A program made the translations under genes and the position numbers. From Ashinkailepas kermadecensis (taxonomy: Eukaryota > Arthropoda > Thecostraca > Neolepadidae), in assembly GCA_034440615.1 (NCBI GenBank), contig JAOTOM010005153.1, positions 868,001 to 932,000 of the forward strand: a DNA stretch of 64,000 nucleotides, read 5' to 3'. The notes beneath the pieces were generated by a model, which saw nothing but the letters and a program-made list of their open reading frames with translations, did no database searches and was not told the DNA's origin. The number at the start of each line of letters is the position of its first letter. The stretch's first letter is position 1. Below are positions 46,201 through 56,565 of this stretch, piece by piece.

Positions 46201-48360
46201 ACACAGCGGTGTTGAGCGCCACCCGACTGCCGCGACGACTGCAGCAGGCCTCACATCTCCAGCCGTCCAATGCAGTGGCTACCATTCAGACGTCAGCGAG
46301 CGGGCTACATCGCCGTGACGCAGCACTTGGTTACCGTTAGCTTCGTACACGTTAGCTCAGCTGCGATGTTTGTCATCATCTCTCGCGGGATATCGCCCGG
46401 ACAAGATCGGTCCGCATACCAAGTTTTTAATGACAGTTTTTGCAAGACTTAGCAGCCCATAATCAAGCCAGTAGCAAACATCGAATTCGTTATTGAGATT
46501 GCTAATATTCTACGCAGTCGCTGATACTTACATTTCGGGTGTAGGACATGCACGATCGACTCCCCTGTCTGCTACTCAAGCTATGTTTATGAGACACTAA
46601 GAACAAATGAGGGTTCAATTACTCTGAATCGTCCGAGGAATGCTTCGAATCAATCGCGCCTCAAGGCCGCATTCCATCAAGTGGAACGTTGCGCTTGATG
46701 CGTCGATAATCATGGACTTCCATTCGAAAGTAGGTGGACACTATTCCAAGAAAGACTGGAATGCAGCAAAGCCTAAGCGACAGCGGTTGCCCTATCGTGA
46801 CAAGAAGGATTTCAGCATGGCCATACACAGCCCGTGCACCAGCTGGTTTCAGCTGTGAATCCTTATCAGTTATCCTTTTCAGTCATGGCGAGACATTTGC
46901 TTAGATGCAACTAGTAAATGGCTCCCAAGCGCCTTTAAGAAGATACCGAGTTCCACTTCCACATGCCGAGCAAGTTGATGTATTCGGTCAAGTATACAAA
47001 TTTACTGAGAAATGCGAGGCATTCGCACCAATACCAGCCTGTCGTATCTTTGTGGATTGCGGATAAAACTGAGCAATACAAGTGTATTTCACATGCCTTT
47101 GTGTCATCCCAGCCTGTATTTATTTTACTTATTCTAGAGACCGCGCAAAGGTCAGCCAGACATTGATACCAAGTGATGTGCTGAGTACACGCGTGTATAA
47201 CAGGCTGCTGTCTGATTTGTATTGTCCATTGCGTTGTTGGGCCAGAGGCAAGACTCAATGCTTGCTATGGAGCTTCGAAGGTGTAGGGTAGCAGTCTGGC
47301 CAAATAAAGGCCTCAAGTTTCGAAGAGGGAAACATTAAAAGGGCGGGGGACCGTCGTCAGATGCCTTCTCGATCATGGTCGCTGGTACGGGGACGGAGCA
47401 ACCAGTCATGCCACGGTTTCCCAGTCGATGGTATGATATTTTAAACTTTGAGGTAGAATCAGCGCATACACCTTTTCGGGCAATGGTGACAAAGACACTG
47501 CGCAAGTTCTGTCTGTAGTTTTTTTTTCAGCCGCCTATTGGCTCGGTGATTTCAAGAATTGCATGTTCAAAAGTCTTTAGCACACAGGATGGGTGCCTCC
47601 CCTGGCAGTATCGTGTCAATAGCACTATAGTGTCTGAACGATCCAATAAATGGGAATGCACTTTAGCACATGTCCCCGTCCATCCTTGCACTATTTGCCC
47701 GAATTATTTTCAATGTATATTCACGCGTGATTACGTCATTTCAGAGCGCAATCCTGCCGTGAATTTGAATTTAGTCAGCTTTATTTCAATCGCGAATACT
47801 TTGTATCAATCTCTTGCGGGATACCACTAGACGTTCCTATTTGTTCTGGAGCATAGCTTGTCTAGCCTGGATCATTATATATACATGTGATGAACCAGAC
47901 ATATACCCAGCCTGAACTGTAATGCATCTTCCCCACTGTGCCAATACAAGCATGCATGAGGTTCGTCCCTGATTCAAGTTCTTTGTTTCGATGCTGGATC
48001 TAACCACTGACTCAGTCCGTAAAGAGAACAATGGCCATGAACTACAAGAAGTGGGTACGCTTGCATAGGGATACGATAAGCATTCGTCTGGGTAGTCAGC
48101 CATTTTGTTTCGCAGCTCTAATTCAGCTGTGAGGAAAGCAGAGAGGGTGTTGCATCCTCCTCCCTAGTCACCGTGTCTCCATGATTGTGAATTTTCGACC
48201 GTGCGGACAACATCCTCTGCACTTTTGTTTACCGTTCCCCGTCCCATATTTCAGATTCTGCGCTGAATATGCACAACACCGGACGTTTGTCACAAGAGGC
48301 CTGCGGCTGATGCTCGGTGGAGCGGCGCAGTTCCGTTCAATAGCGTCATCATCAGGTTAC
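43252..48360. other. Large intronic stretch, no gene seen
   Basis: Read on both strands for KCNQ motifs, repeats and RNA genes. One TGACGTCA is at 43489-43496. Nothing else could be supported; open frames are short and lack splice context. Confidence 0.5.
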
Positions 48361-48488
48361 CTGACGTGAAGAGCTCGTACGCGGCCTAGCAGATCAGTGT
48401 GGCCTTGCGAGTATTGCTCAATCACATCCTTGACATCGTACGGCTTCAGAGCCTCCTTAAACTTCTTTTTAGCCACTAAGAATTTTAT
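48361..48488 (-). CDS. KCNQ: KCNQ helix B/C exon, downstream alternative
   Basis: The exon is 128 nt: 42 codons plus two bases. The acceptor is TTTGTGTTCGCAG (48501-48489) and the donor GTCAG|GTAACC (48361/48360). The protein [14 protein letters not shown] is the second half of helix B, which binds calmodulin with helix A. It is followed by [13 protein letters not shown] and [15 protein letters not shown] (helix C, first coiled coil). It enters in phase 0 after ALRK of the exon ending at 51261 and leaves AG for Arg. A second exon of the same length and phase lies 264 nt upstream (48753-48880). Both fit the same neighbours, and only one can be used at a time without a frameshift. Confidence 0.97.
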
Positions 48489-48752
48489 CTGCGAACACAA
48501 ACGTGACGTCAACGGCCACAGCGAGACAAGGACAAGGAGTGGACAGGACTTGGACTTGGCACCGGGCCAAGCGACGAGGCGGGTGGAGTTGTAGCACACG
48601 CCGCGCGACAGATCCAGCGAAACGGCACAACACACGAGCAGGCAGACAAACCCAGCGCTCTGACTGAAACACGAGATAGACGGGTTAGAGCGACACCTAC
48701 TGTAGCGTGCAACGACACCAAGGCACACCCGGTCATGCACACATGTCACTAC

Positions 48753-48880
48753 CTGGCGTGGAGACCTTTCACCCGGCTGATTAGGTCGACGTGGCCGAGG
48801 CTGTACTGCTCAATTACGTCCTTAACGTCGTAGGGCTTAAGTGCCTCTCGAAACTTCCGACGTGCTACGAACAACTTTAT
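48753..48880 (-). CDS. KCNQ: KCNQ helix B/C exon, upstream alternative
   Basis: The exon is 128 nt: 42 codons plus two bases. The acceptor is TCCATCCACTAG (48892-48881) and the donor GCCAG|GTAGTG (48753/48752). The protein reads [42 protein letters not shown]. It shares 30 of 42 residues with the exon at 48361-48488. In the invariant 13-residue core, 7 of 13 codons differ only synonymously, so the duplication is old and both copies look constrained. The changes fall in the calmodulin-binding half of helix B (Lys to Arg, Phe-Leu swap) and in helix C. A 58-bp tandem array begins 87 nt upstream of its acceptor. Confidence 0.96.
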
Positions 48881-48966
48881 CTAGTGGATGGAAGGATAAA
48901 AGCTCAGTTAATTAATCAGACCCGACGAGAGCGTTCGCTGTAAGCCGCGTTCAGTTCGTTATCAGA

Positions 48967-49415
48967 ACACAACAGATGGTCAGACACACCCAGCCGCTAT
49001 GGCAGTCCGAGAGCTGTCACACCAAACACAACAGACGGTCCGAAACATCCGGCCGCTATGGCAGTCCGGGAACAGTCACTCCGAACACAGCAGACGGTCC
49101 GACACACCCAGTGCTATGGCAGTCCGGGAGCTGTCACACCGAACACAGCAGGCGGTCCGACACACCCAGTGCTATGGCAGCCCGGGAGCTGTCACACCGA
49201 ACACAGCTGACGGTCCGACACACCCAGCCGCTATGGCAGTCCGGGAGCTGTCACACCGAACACAGCAGACGGTCCGACACACCCAGTGCTATGGCAGTCC
49301 GGGAGCTGTCACACCGAACACAGCAGACGGTCCGACACACCCAGTGCTATGGCAGTCCGGGAGCTGTCACACCGAACACAACAGGCGTTCCGACATACCC
49401 AGTGCTATGACACGT
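48967..49415. repeat. 58-bp tandem array upstream of the alternative exon pair
   Basis: About eight copies of a 58-61 bp unit contain ACGGTCCGACACACCCAG, CTATGGCAGTCC and GGGAGCTGTCACACC. The first copies are more diverged. In frame ladders (GSCHTEHSRRSDTPS) are artefacts. Confidence 0.95.
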
Positions 49416-50295
49416 CGATGTGGTAATTGACAGCAGTATTGCTCTGAAGCTGAACCAACGGCTACCAACTTACATTTGTCCGTCATATTTTGACGGCCGT
49501 TCTTGATAACATGCAAATGGTATAAACGATGGCAACAAATTTTCTCGAAAATTATGCCCAATACAATTTCCAGTTGCTACTTCTGTTATCTTGTTTTGCA
49601 CTATGTGGTTTTCACAATTTTGGTTTCTACGACGCTTGCATTGAAGACACAAGGTTTATGCACGTGCACGTAATGTCGATACAACATTGAGTGTTGAGTT
49701 GGCCGGGCAGTTATTTGAACTCCAGACCGCACTGAGCGTAGTTATCACATAGCGCCTATTGCTTAATGATGAGATAAGCCATCGGTGTAATATTGCTCAG
49801 TCTTCGACTGTTCGACTATTATTGAACTTGGTTCGAAAAACCTGGTGATGCATTCTGTTTTCGAATATCATAACTGTATCCAGACTCCTTTACACGGCGG
49901 TCCCTTCATCTAGCATTTACGCATTACAGTGGAAACGAAGTAGCATTTGTGTTTGCGAAGTGAAGCAGCCAATGTAGCAACACTGAGCATTTTCGCATTT
50001 ACTAAATGACCAATGCGAAAGCGCTGCACGCTGCTTAGCAACACGGATGCTTTCTTGAAATGAGCCCGTCTCGTAGTTCGCTGCTGAAACGCGCACTGCG
50101 ATATTTCGTTTAATTTCAAAGATGACCTAGTGCCTTAATAACACAGTATGAGAATAGCAGCTGTAACATAAGAAGCAGCTGTAAATATTTATGTGTGTGA
50201 ACGGCGCTCATGAGATACCGTAGTTCTGCCGGTGGGAACAGTCACTGACACACGTAGATGGTGACGTGGGGTCAGGCCCCTAACGTGCCAGCAGT
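49416..50295. other. Intronic sequence, no gene seen
   Basis: No exon, RNA gene or repeat is supported. Confidence 0.5.
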
Positions 50296-50299
50296 TTCT

Positions 50300-50392
50300 T
50301 GTGCTGAATGCCCAGCTGAATGCTCAGCTGAATGCTCAGCTGAATGCTCAGCTGAATGCTCAGCTGAATGCTCAGCTGAATGCTCAGCTGCC
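50300..50392. repeat. 12-bp tandem repeat (CAGCTGAATGCT)
   Basis: Seven or eight copies, each containing the CAGCTG palindrome, an E-box for bHLH proteins. Confidence 0.97.
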
Positions 50393-51260
50393 GACAGCAG
50401 GCCACTTGACCGGGCAGAGCACCACCTTCGGCTGTCCTCCCACGCCAAAACGTCTCGCTACGGCCGGCAATCATTAACAGAACGCTGATTAACTGTTCCG
50501 CTCTAATGCTGCTCAGCCACTCCCACATTCAGCCGTTTGGGCGCTTCGTGATTCAATTATCAAAGAATTCATGTGATGAATAGTAGACACTTTTGACTAG
50601 AATAATCAAATTCTGGCTTATTCCTTGCTAAATGAGGTAGCTGAGTGTAATGCTCAGCAAAGCTAAACTCTATGGTGTATTGTAATGTTACCCCGGATGG
50701 TATTCCTGAATCACCCCCTGTCCACACACATGAATATCAGAAGCATACAGGACAAGTGCCTTCAGGTGAACTAACAACAGCAAGTGAAGCAAGGCTGTAC
50801 AGACACAGGCAGGATCGCAAACGGGAATACCAGTTCATCTATACCGCTTTCAATAGAGCAGTCCTCTTCAAACGGCTTCTAACTACGACCCAGTTGCATT
50901 TATCCCAACAACCTTTCAGCCTTCGGCCATTGAAGGTGTGTTGACCAACGGCCAACATCGTTGTCGGAAATAATGTCGGACTTTGTGTTGTCGCTGAACG
51001 CCTTAACTGGCTCGGTTTGAGTTTCCAGCCGGTACATATTGCAGTCGGCACAATTCGACAGAGAGTTGCTGACGACCCAGACTCTGGCCACTACACATGG
51101 ATGGCACGTTACTGATCTTGAAGGTACATCCATCCCTGCCACCGAAAACTCCCAGCCGACTCGAGACAGTCCACGACGCACTCAGACTGCTGCTGTCTGC
51201 TGACAGTCCACGACGCACTCAGACAGCGAACACTGCTCCACTGTCAGGTAGTCGGCTGAC
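50393..51260. other. Intronic sequence, no gene seen
   Basis: No feature beyond a 24-bp duplicated phrase (GACAGTCCACGACGCACTCAG) at about 51167-51223. Confidence 0.5.
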
Positions 51261-51337
51261 CTTTCTGAGCGCGCGAATGGCGTTCTTGTGCTGAGTGGTG
51301 AGCTGCGTCACCCGCGGCTGCGCTTCCTCCTCCTCGT
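51261..51337 (-). CDS. KCNQ: KCNQ helix B start exon
   Basis: The exon is 77 nt: two bases plus 25 codons. The acceptor is ACCGTTGCAG (51347-51338) and the donor AAAG|GTCAGC (51261/51260). The leading AC completes an Asp codon with the G of the exon ending at 56251. The protein reads EEEEAQPRVTQ, an acidic lead-in, then LTTQHKNAIRALRK, the first half of helix B, which binds calmodulin. It ends in phase 0 and continues into IK of either helix B/C exon. The family pattern (HKNAIRA-RKIK) matches arthropod KCNQ as I know it. Confidence 0.93.
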
Positions 51338-51366
51338 CTGCAACGGTCGCGTCACACGGGTCAGTG

Positions 51367-51385
51367 TGACGTCATTATGACGTCG
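51367..51385. promoter_or_regulatory. CRE-like pair
   Basis: TGACGTCA (51367-51374) and TGACGTCG (51378-51385) lie just upstream, in transcript sense, of the KCNQ exon at 51261-51337. Confidence 0.3.
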
Positions 51386-52055
51386 CCACACGCCACGGTA
51401 GCCACAGGGGTCCGGTCGCGCGTCGCTGGACGCGCGACTGGACTCCAGCGCGAGTTGTTGTCCGACGGCTGACATGTGAACAGTGCCGAGGACAGTCAGC
51501 ATGGACGGAGCGCTCCATGTACGCATGCAGCATCAGCACATGCGGAGCCATGCTCAGTTTGTGCACACAAGAACATGTCAGCCACCACGAACCAGAATAT
51601 GTCTTGAATGCTTCAGATGCAGTTCATTCCAACGTTGGTAAAAGCTTCCAGACATTGACATAGAAGCAACATTGATCCGTGTACATCATGGTACACACAA
51701 TGAAAATGGTCACGTGACCAAGCGCGAATTGGGCGTGCTCTTGTCAAAAAGAAGAACGAAGCTGTGTGACCAGGTCATGGAATAATGAGCTGATAATGAA
51801 GACGTGGATCTTGTTCTCTAGATATGATCTCGCGCTATTATTCCGAAGTGATTCCATCAACATATTAGCTAGATAATGAGCAGTAGTTGCAACACGTTCT
51901 GATGAGCTGAAACAAGTCCCACTAGACGGAGTGAATATTGTCATTATTACATATATTACGTTACATATTGTCATTATAAAAGCTTGGTTGTTTTCACCCC
52001 CCCCCGGGATGGGCGCTAAATGACCTTATAGTCGGCGCGACCTTAAACCCAAGTA
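51386..52055. other. Intronic sequence, no gene seen
   Basis: GC-rich to about 51470, then anonymous. Nothing supported. Confidence 0.5.
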
Positions 52056-52059
52056 ATCA

Positions 52060-52312
52060 ATCAATCGCCTCACAGGGACATGGTTTACCAGTTGATGTAT
52101 AATAATCAATCAATCACCTCTCAGGGACATGGCTTCCCTTTTGATGTATCACAATAAATCATTCACCTCCCAGGGACATGGTTTCCCAATTGATGCATAA
52201 CATTCAATCAATCACCTCCCAGGGACATGGTTTCACATTTGATGCATCACAATCAATCAATCACCTCTCAGGAACATGGGTTCCTATTTGATGCATCACG
52301 ATCGATCAACAA
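52060..52312. repeat. 49-bp tandem array
   Basis: Five copies spaced exactly 49 bp (the CCTCNCAGGGACATGG phrase at 52068, 52117, 52166, 52215 and 52264), with AATCAATCAATC links. Confidence 0.95.
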
Positions 52313-52940
52313 CCTTCCGAGATAAGGGAATGACCTACAACTCTCCGCAGCAGACGTTCTGCGGTAGAATGCCACAAAATACACCGTAATATTACACTTA
52401 TGAGAACGCCAAATTGCGTACAACATATGACGAACTTAGGAATTTGCCTTCCTCTGGGACACAAAGGGAATAAAGCTGCAACACACGCCAGCTTGGCACT
52501 TAAATTCGTGTTTGTGGTACACTGAAACACTAAATACGTGTAGCTGGTTTTGAAATCTGCTCAGTCGTTTTTATGAGTCGAAGATGTGGTGTATTGCGTA
52601 GTACAGCAGCAGCAGCACCAGCTTTTGCAACCATAATTAGTTTCCTCAATTCGCATATTCACAACACCAGTGTCCGCACAATTTGCATAATTGCGCATAG
52701 TGAACAACGCGGACTTTGTAAGTTACCTTTCACTCCAAGCATTTCTTCTTTTCCTGACCCATACATATTGCAAGTTAATTTCTCCAAGGGACTCCTAGGT
52801 TTTTCGTAAGAAGGTCTCCGGAATAAAATCGTGCTAGATATAGTGCTGAGAAAAAAGTGCGTCGATTTATTGTACGAAGGTTGTAACATTCCATCGATTG
52901 GTCGATCTGGGTCAACTTTTCTTAGAACACAAGGTGGAAG
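52313..52940. other. Intronic sequence, no gene seen
   Basis: No exon or repeat is supported. A short CAGCAGCAG run is at about 52604-52618. Confidence 0.5.
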
Positions 52941-52944
52941 TGAT

Positions 52945-53191
52945 CAGGTTCGTGAGGACTGTTCAGGTTCGTGAGGACTGATCAGGTTCGTGAGGACTGA
53001 TCAGGTTCGTGAGGACTGATCAGGTTCGTGAGGACTGATCAGGTTCGTGAGGACTGATCAGGTTGGTGAGGACTGATCAGGTTCGTTAGGACTGATCAGG
53101 TTGGTGAGGACTGATCAGGTTCGTGAGGACTGATCAGGTTGGTGAGGACTGATCAGGTTCGTGAGGACTGATAAGGTTCGTGAGGACTGCC
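52945..53191. repeat. 19-bp tandem array
   Basis: Thirteen copies of CAGGTTCGTGAGGACTGAT with rare TTGGTGAG or GTTAGG variants. Confidence 0.97.
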
Positions 53192-54174
53192 CGCCCATAA
53201 ATGTGCAGACATTTGGCACTAGTTAAAGTGCAAATTTACATTTCGCGAGTTTTCATTTTCCGCTCGCAAGTACAATGCAATCCTGAACGATTCGTACTTG
53301 TTGTGAACAGTTACGATATCGTTTGGTATGGAAGGAGCCTACAAGGAGCCGCGACTATTTGAGTGCATTTCTCAACACCTCCGATCCCGCGCAAAAAAAA
53401 ATGTTTCGGAGCTCTGGTGACAGGTCTGAGGATTTCCTGATACGACGGAGACGGAACAGGAACTTTTCATCAGCACATCATAACCGTGGCATCAGCGTCC
53501 AGCTCGCGAGAACAGCGCCCCGGGATGAGGTTCAAGAAGCCACTTAATCTCACACATGGCACCGTTCGTTCCGCCTGCCCTGCTTCTCTGGAGGGCCCTC
53601 GTCTGTTCCTATGATGCCTCCGATGATACTTGCACATAGAAGCAGTTAAGTAGCAGACTGCTGATTTCATTTCCTGCCGTGAACAGCTGACCCTCATTTT
53701 CAAATACGGATCCATGGTAGCCCGCAAGTGTAGCACCTCCACATGAACGCGACGGTGTTGCATATTAATGGGTACAAGTGTTCTGTCCGAGTATGGATGC
53801 TCCACGGGTCCCGGGCCCGGCGGTACCACTGCACGTGACGTCACGAGGGGAACCTCAATTGGCTAAAAGGTTCAAATCCCAGTGGGAATCGTGTGTTCCC
53901 AGTCGACGGAAGAGAACTGTGCCGCCATCCCCGCCACCGTGCGGCAGCCCGGCTGTTGTTGTCGAATGACGGCAGTCGCTGTGTAACCTGGTACGAATGC
54001 CAAGATTCAAAAGCCCTCCAGGCCCGACGTCTAAGAGCACACATTCGGAGTTGCTTATTGGCGACCATTAGCCACTCCACAATGCAGCGCAGAGTAAACA
54101 CCGAAGCGTACAACGGAGCAGAGCAACTAGAACAGGCCTCCGCTGCTGCTTTGCTGCACAACATTCGCCGACGA
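53192..54174. other. Intronic sequence, no gene seen
   Basis: One TGACGTCA is at 53836-53843, and a B-box-like GGTTCAAATCCCAG at about 53868. There is no A box at tRNA spacing, so no RNA gene is called. Confidence 0.5.
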
Positions 54175-54262
54175 AGTTAATACAGTCTTGACTCGGTAAC
54201 AGTCGCCGACGAAGTTAATACAGTATTGACTCGGTAACAGTCGCCGACGGGGTTAATACAAT
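54175..54262. repeat. 37-bp tandem repeat, about 2.5 copies
   Basis: Copies share CGACGAAGTTAATACAGT and TTGACTCGGTAACAGTCG. Confidence 0.9.
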
Positions 54263-54356
54263 TTATCGGGTAGCTCAGCATATATGGCCCGACCCTACTG
54301 GACAGATCGGAGTGCAGACGACTACGAACTGGAGCAAACCAGAGGAACTCGAAGAC

Positions 54357-54535
54357 AGCCCCCGGGAACACACCAGACCAATCTAAAACAGCCCAGGGCG
54401 CACCGAACCGATCAAAGGCAGCCCAGGGAATACACTGGGCCGATCGAAGGCAGCCCCCGGGAACCCACCGGACAGATCGAGGACAGCCCCTGGGAACCCA
54501 CCGGACAGATCGAGGACAGCCCCTGGGCGCAGCGG
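54357..54535. repeat. 33-bp tandem repeat
   Basis: About five copies contain CAGCCCCTGGGAACCCACC and GGACAGATCGAGG, more diverged on the left. The unit is in frame on the minus strand (GCPRSVRWVPR). Confidence 0.92.
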
Positions 54536-54639
54536 ACTGGACGGCGGTGGTGTTGCTCAGCCGGCCTGTCAGGTACATGTTGACGTGCTCGACGGGCTCG
54601 CTGCTGTATTTGCCCTGGCTCAGGTGGTCAGCTGGCAAC

Positions 54640-54750
54640 TGACCAGATAGGGCAGGGAGGACGCGGCAGCCAAACGGAGCAGATAGGGCCAGGAGGACGC
54701 GACAGCCAAACGGACCAGATAGGGCCATGAGGACGCGACAGCCAAACGGA
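54640..54750. repeat. 36-bp tandem repeat, three copies
   Basis: Copies share ACAGCCAAACGGACCAGATA and GGAGGACGCG. Confidence 0.92.
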
Positions 54751-55900
54751 TCACGCAGAACCATTCGTGCGACGTTAACCCCCGAGTAAAGTTCTGCCAC
54801 TGTATTCGCACTCCCCAGCCATTACTTTGGTATGGGGCTCACGCAGCAAAGTCTACTGTGATTCCGTAAGTTAGCTTAAGCAAATATTCGCATGAAGCGT
54901 CTTTAAGCAACAAGCTATGTAGGAAATGGTAACACAATGCTGAAGTCATAAACAACATTGAATGCCAGTGAACATTGAATGGTCAAACCAGTGAAACTCG
55001 CTTGAAGACGTAGTCATCCAGCAGGTATTTCCGCTGGTAATCAATGACAACATGAACCTGTTCTGCATCAAGGCCGGGAAGACACACCCGCCTGCTGGGC
55101 AGCAGCTGGTGACAGCCAGCGGTCCACATTGCTGACATTTGTGACATTTCTAGTCACAGCCAATCTGATTGGCCAGCCGGCTGCGGCCGATACCGTGGCG
55201 CGTTTTTGTGGCGCCATCTGACGTGTCGCGCCCAGTTCCGACCGACAGACGTTCTGCGATACGGTGGGCTTGTTCCGCCTGAGAGAATTGCCGGGCGCAA
55301 AAACGCAGGCTTCGATCCGCCCGGGCGAATTGACTGTGCCGGGCCGTCCATCTTGCACATGTCGACAACATCACATCCACGACAAGCCACATGTACCGGA
55401 GAACGTCAGGCCACTGGCGCTCGCCTGCGGGCGATCATCACAAGTGCGCTCATGCGTGCTTCCGGGCTCGTGGGGGCTGGGAAGCGGTGCGAGTCACGCC
55501 GCCTCCCGAGTCGGGCCGAGGGCGGCGCGAAGCGAAGCCAGCAAAGCCAGCGAAGCGTCGGTCATGCCGATCGGCGCCGGGCGTCTGACAGACGTTGAGC
55601 AGCCTCGCCGAGGGACGACGTGTCTCCGTCGCGTCATCGTAGCGGCGCTGGGCACCCCGCGGTGCTGACTCACTACCGCGAACACTAACGTGGCGCCGTA
55701 CAGACGAGCTGTGGCAGGGGACGCGGCTGTATACGGCAGCCACGGTGCCAGGGTGGATACTGTGATCTCGAGCAGTCCGGGACCGGCCGTGAACGCGACA
55801 CCAACAGGACAAAGGGTCGGGCGCGGGCGGGCACTGGTGAGGGCGTGACCTGGCCACATCGGGCCGGTGTGGTGTGGTGGCCGGCAGTCGACAGGTGCCA
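54751..55900. other. Intronic sequence, no gene assigned
   Basis: GC-rich from about 55160. Frames are open on both strands (for example near 55020-55110 and 55260-55670), but none joins the KCNQ exons in phase and none is recognisable. Confidence 0.4.
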
Positions 55901-55904
55901 AGCG

Positions 55905-56152
55905 CGCAGCGCCTGGGCGCGGCGGGGGTCAGTGCGCGGTGGTGTCGGGGCGCGGCGGGGGTCAGTGCGCGGTGGTGCCGGAGTGCGGCGGGGGTCAGTG
56001 CGCGGTGGTGCCGGAGTGCGGCGGGGGTCAGTGCGCGGTGGTGTCGGGGCGCGGCGGGGGTCAGTGCGCGGTGGTGTCGGGGCGCGGCGGGGGTCAGTGC
56101 GCGGTGGTGTCGGGGCGCGGCGGGGGTCAGTGCGCGGCGGTGCCGGCCCGCC
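55905..56152. repeat. 30-bp GC-rich tandem array
   Basis: Eight copies of a 30-bp unit contain GGCGGGGGTCAGTGCGCGGT. It starts about 100 bp inside the intron downstream of the KCNQ linker exon. Long frames on both strands come from the unit length being a multiple of three. Confidence 0.95.
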
Positions 56153-56250
56153 GACAAGAGGCAGGTAGGCGCCGGTGGCGGACGGAGCCGAGGCGTGCGT
56201 GGTGCGTGTCGCGCCGTACGACGACGCACACGGAGCGGCGCTGGCGTCAC

Positions 56251-56565
56251 CTTTGCAGGAGAAGAAGGAGGCGCGTCGCGAGCCGCGCCGCGAGCCGGCC
56301 GAGCCGGCCGACTGCAGCCGCAGCTCCAGACCGGCGGTGGTCTGCTGCAGCAGGGCGCAGAGCGCCGGCAACTCGCGCGACGGACTGGCCGGCACGGAGG
56401 CGGCGCCGGCGGCCGCCGCTGCCGTCGCCGCTGCCGCCGCCGCCACGGCCGCTGCTGTCGGCGTGGGCTCGAACCCGGCCAGCGCCGCCAGCGGACAACT
56501 GGTCAGGGCGCGCACACTCACAGCGGGCTCTACGGGGTACATGGCGGCAGCGTTACGACCGGAAC
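56251..56565 (-). CDS. KCNQ: KCNQ helix A-B linker exon
   Basis: The donor AAAG|GTGACG at 56251/56250 is well defined and leaves one G, which with AC of the exon at 51337 gives Asp. The 5' edge is less certain. Acceptor TTGTGCAG gives 56565, acceptor CCCCGTAG gives 56529, and both keep the same phase. The longer form has 104 codons plus split codons. The protein holds a polyalanine stretch (mostly Ala, with Val, Thr and Gly interruptions), then PASPSRELPALCALLQQTTA, and a basic serine-rich end SRRGSRRASFFSCK with RRxS phosphorylation-type sites. The A-B linker is the most variable part of KCNQ, so homology is weak and the call rests on phase, position and codon composition. An alternative first exon for a short isoform cannot be excluded. 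Confidence 0.7.

Noticed and set aside
55020..55115. Possible exon (minus strand, DAEQVHVVIDYQRKYLLDDY)
   Set aside because: It looks protein-like, but no acceptor and donor pair fits the KCNQ phase and no family is recognised.
55450..56250. A 266-codon minus-strand frame with RHHRALTPAAP repeats
   Set aside because: It lies in the intron after the donor at 56250 and translates the 30-bp array.
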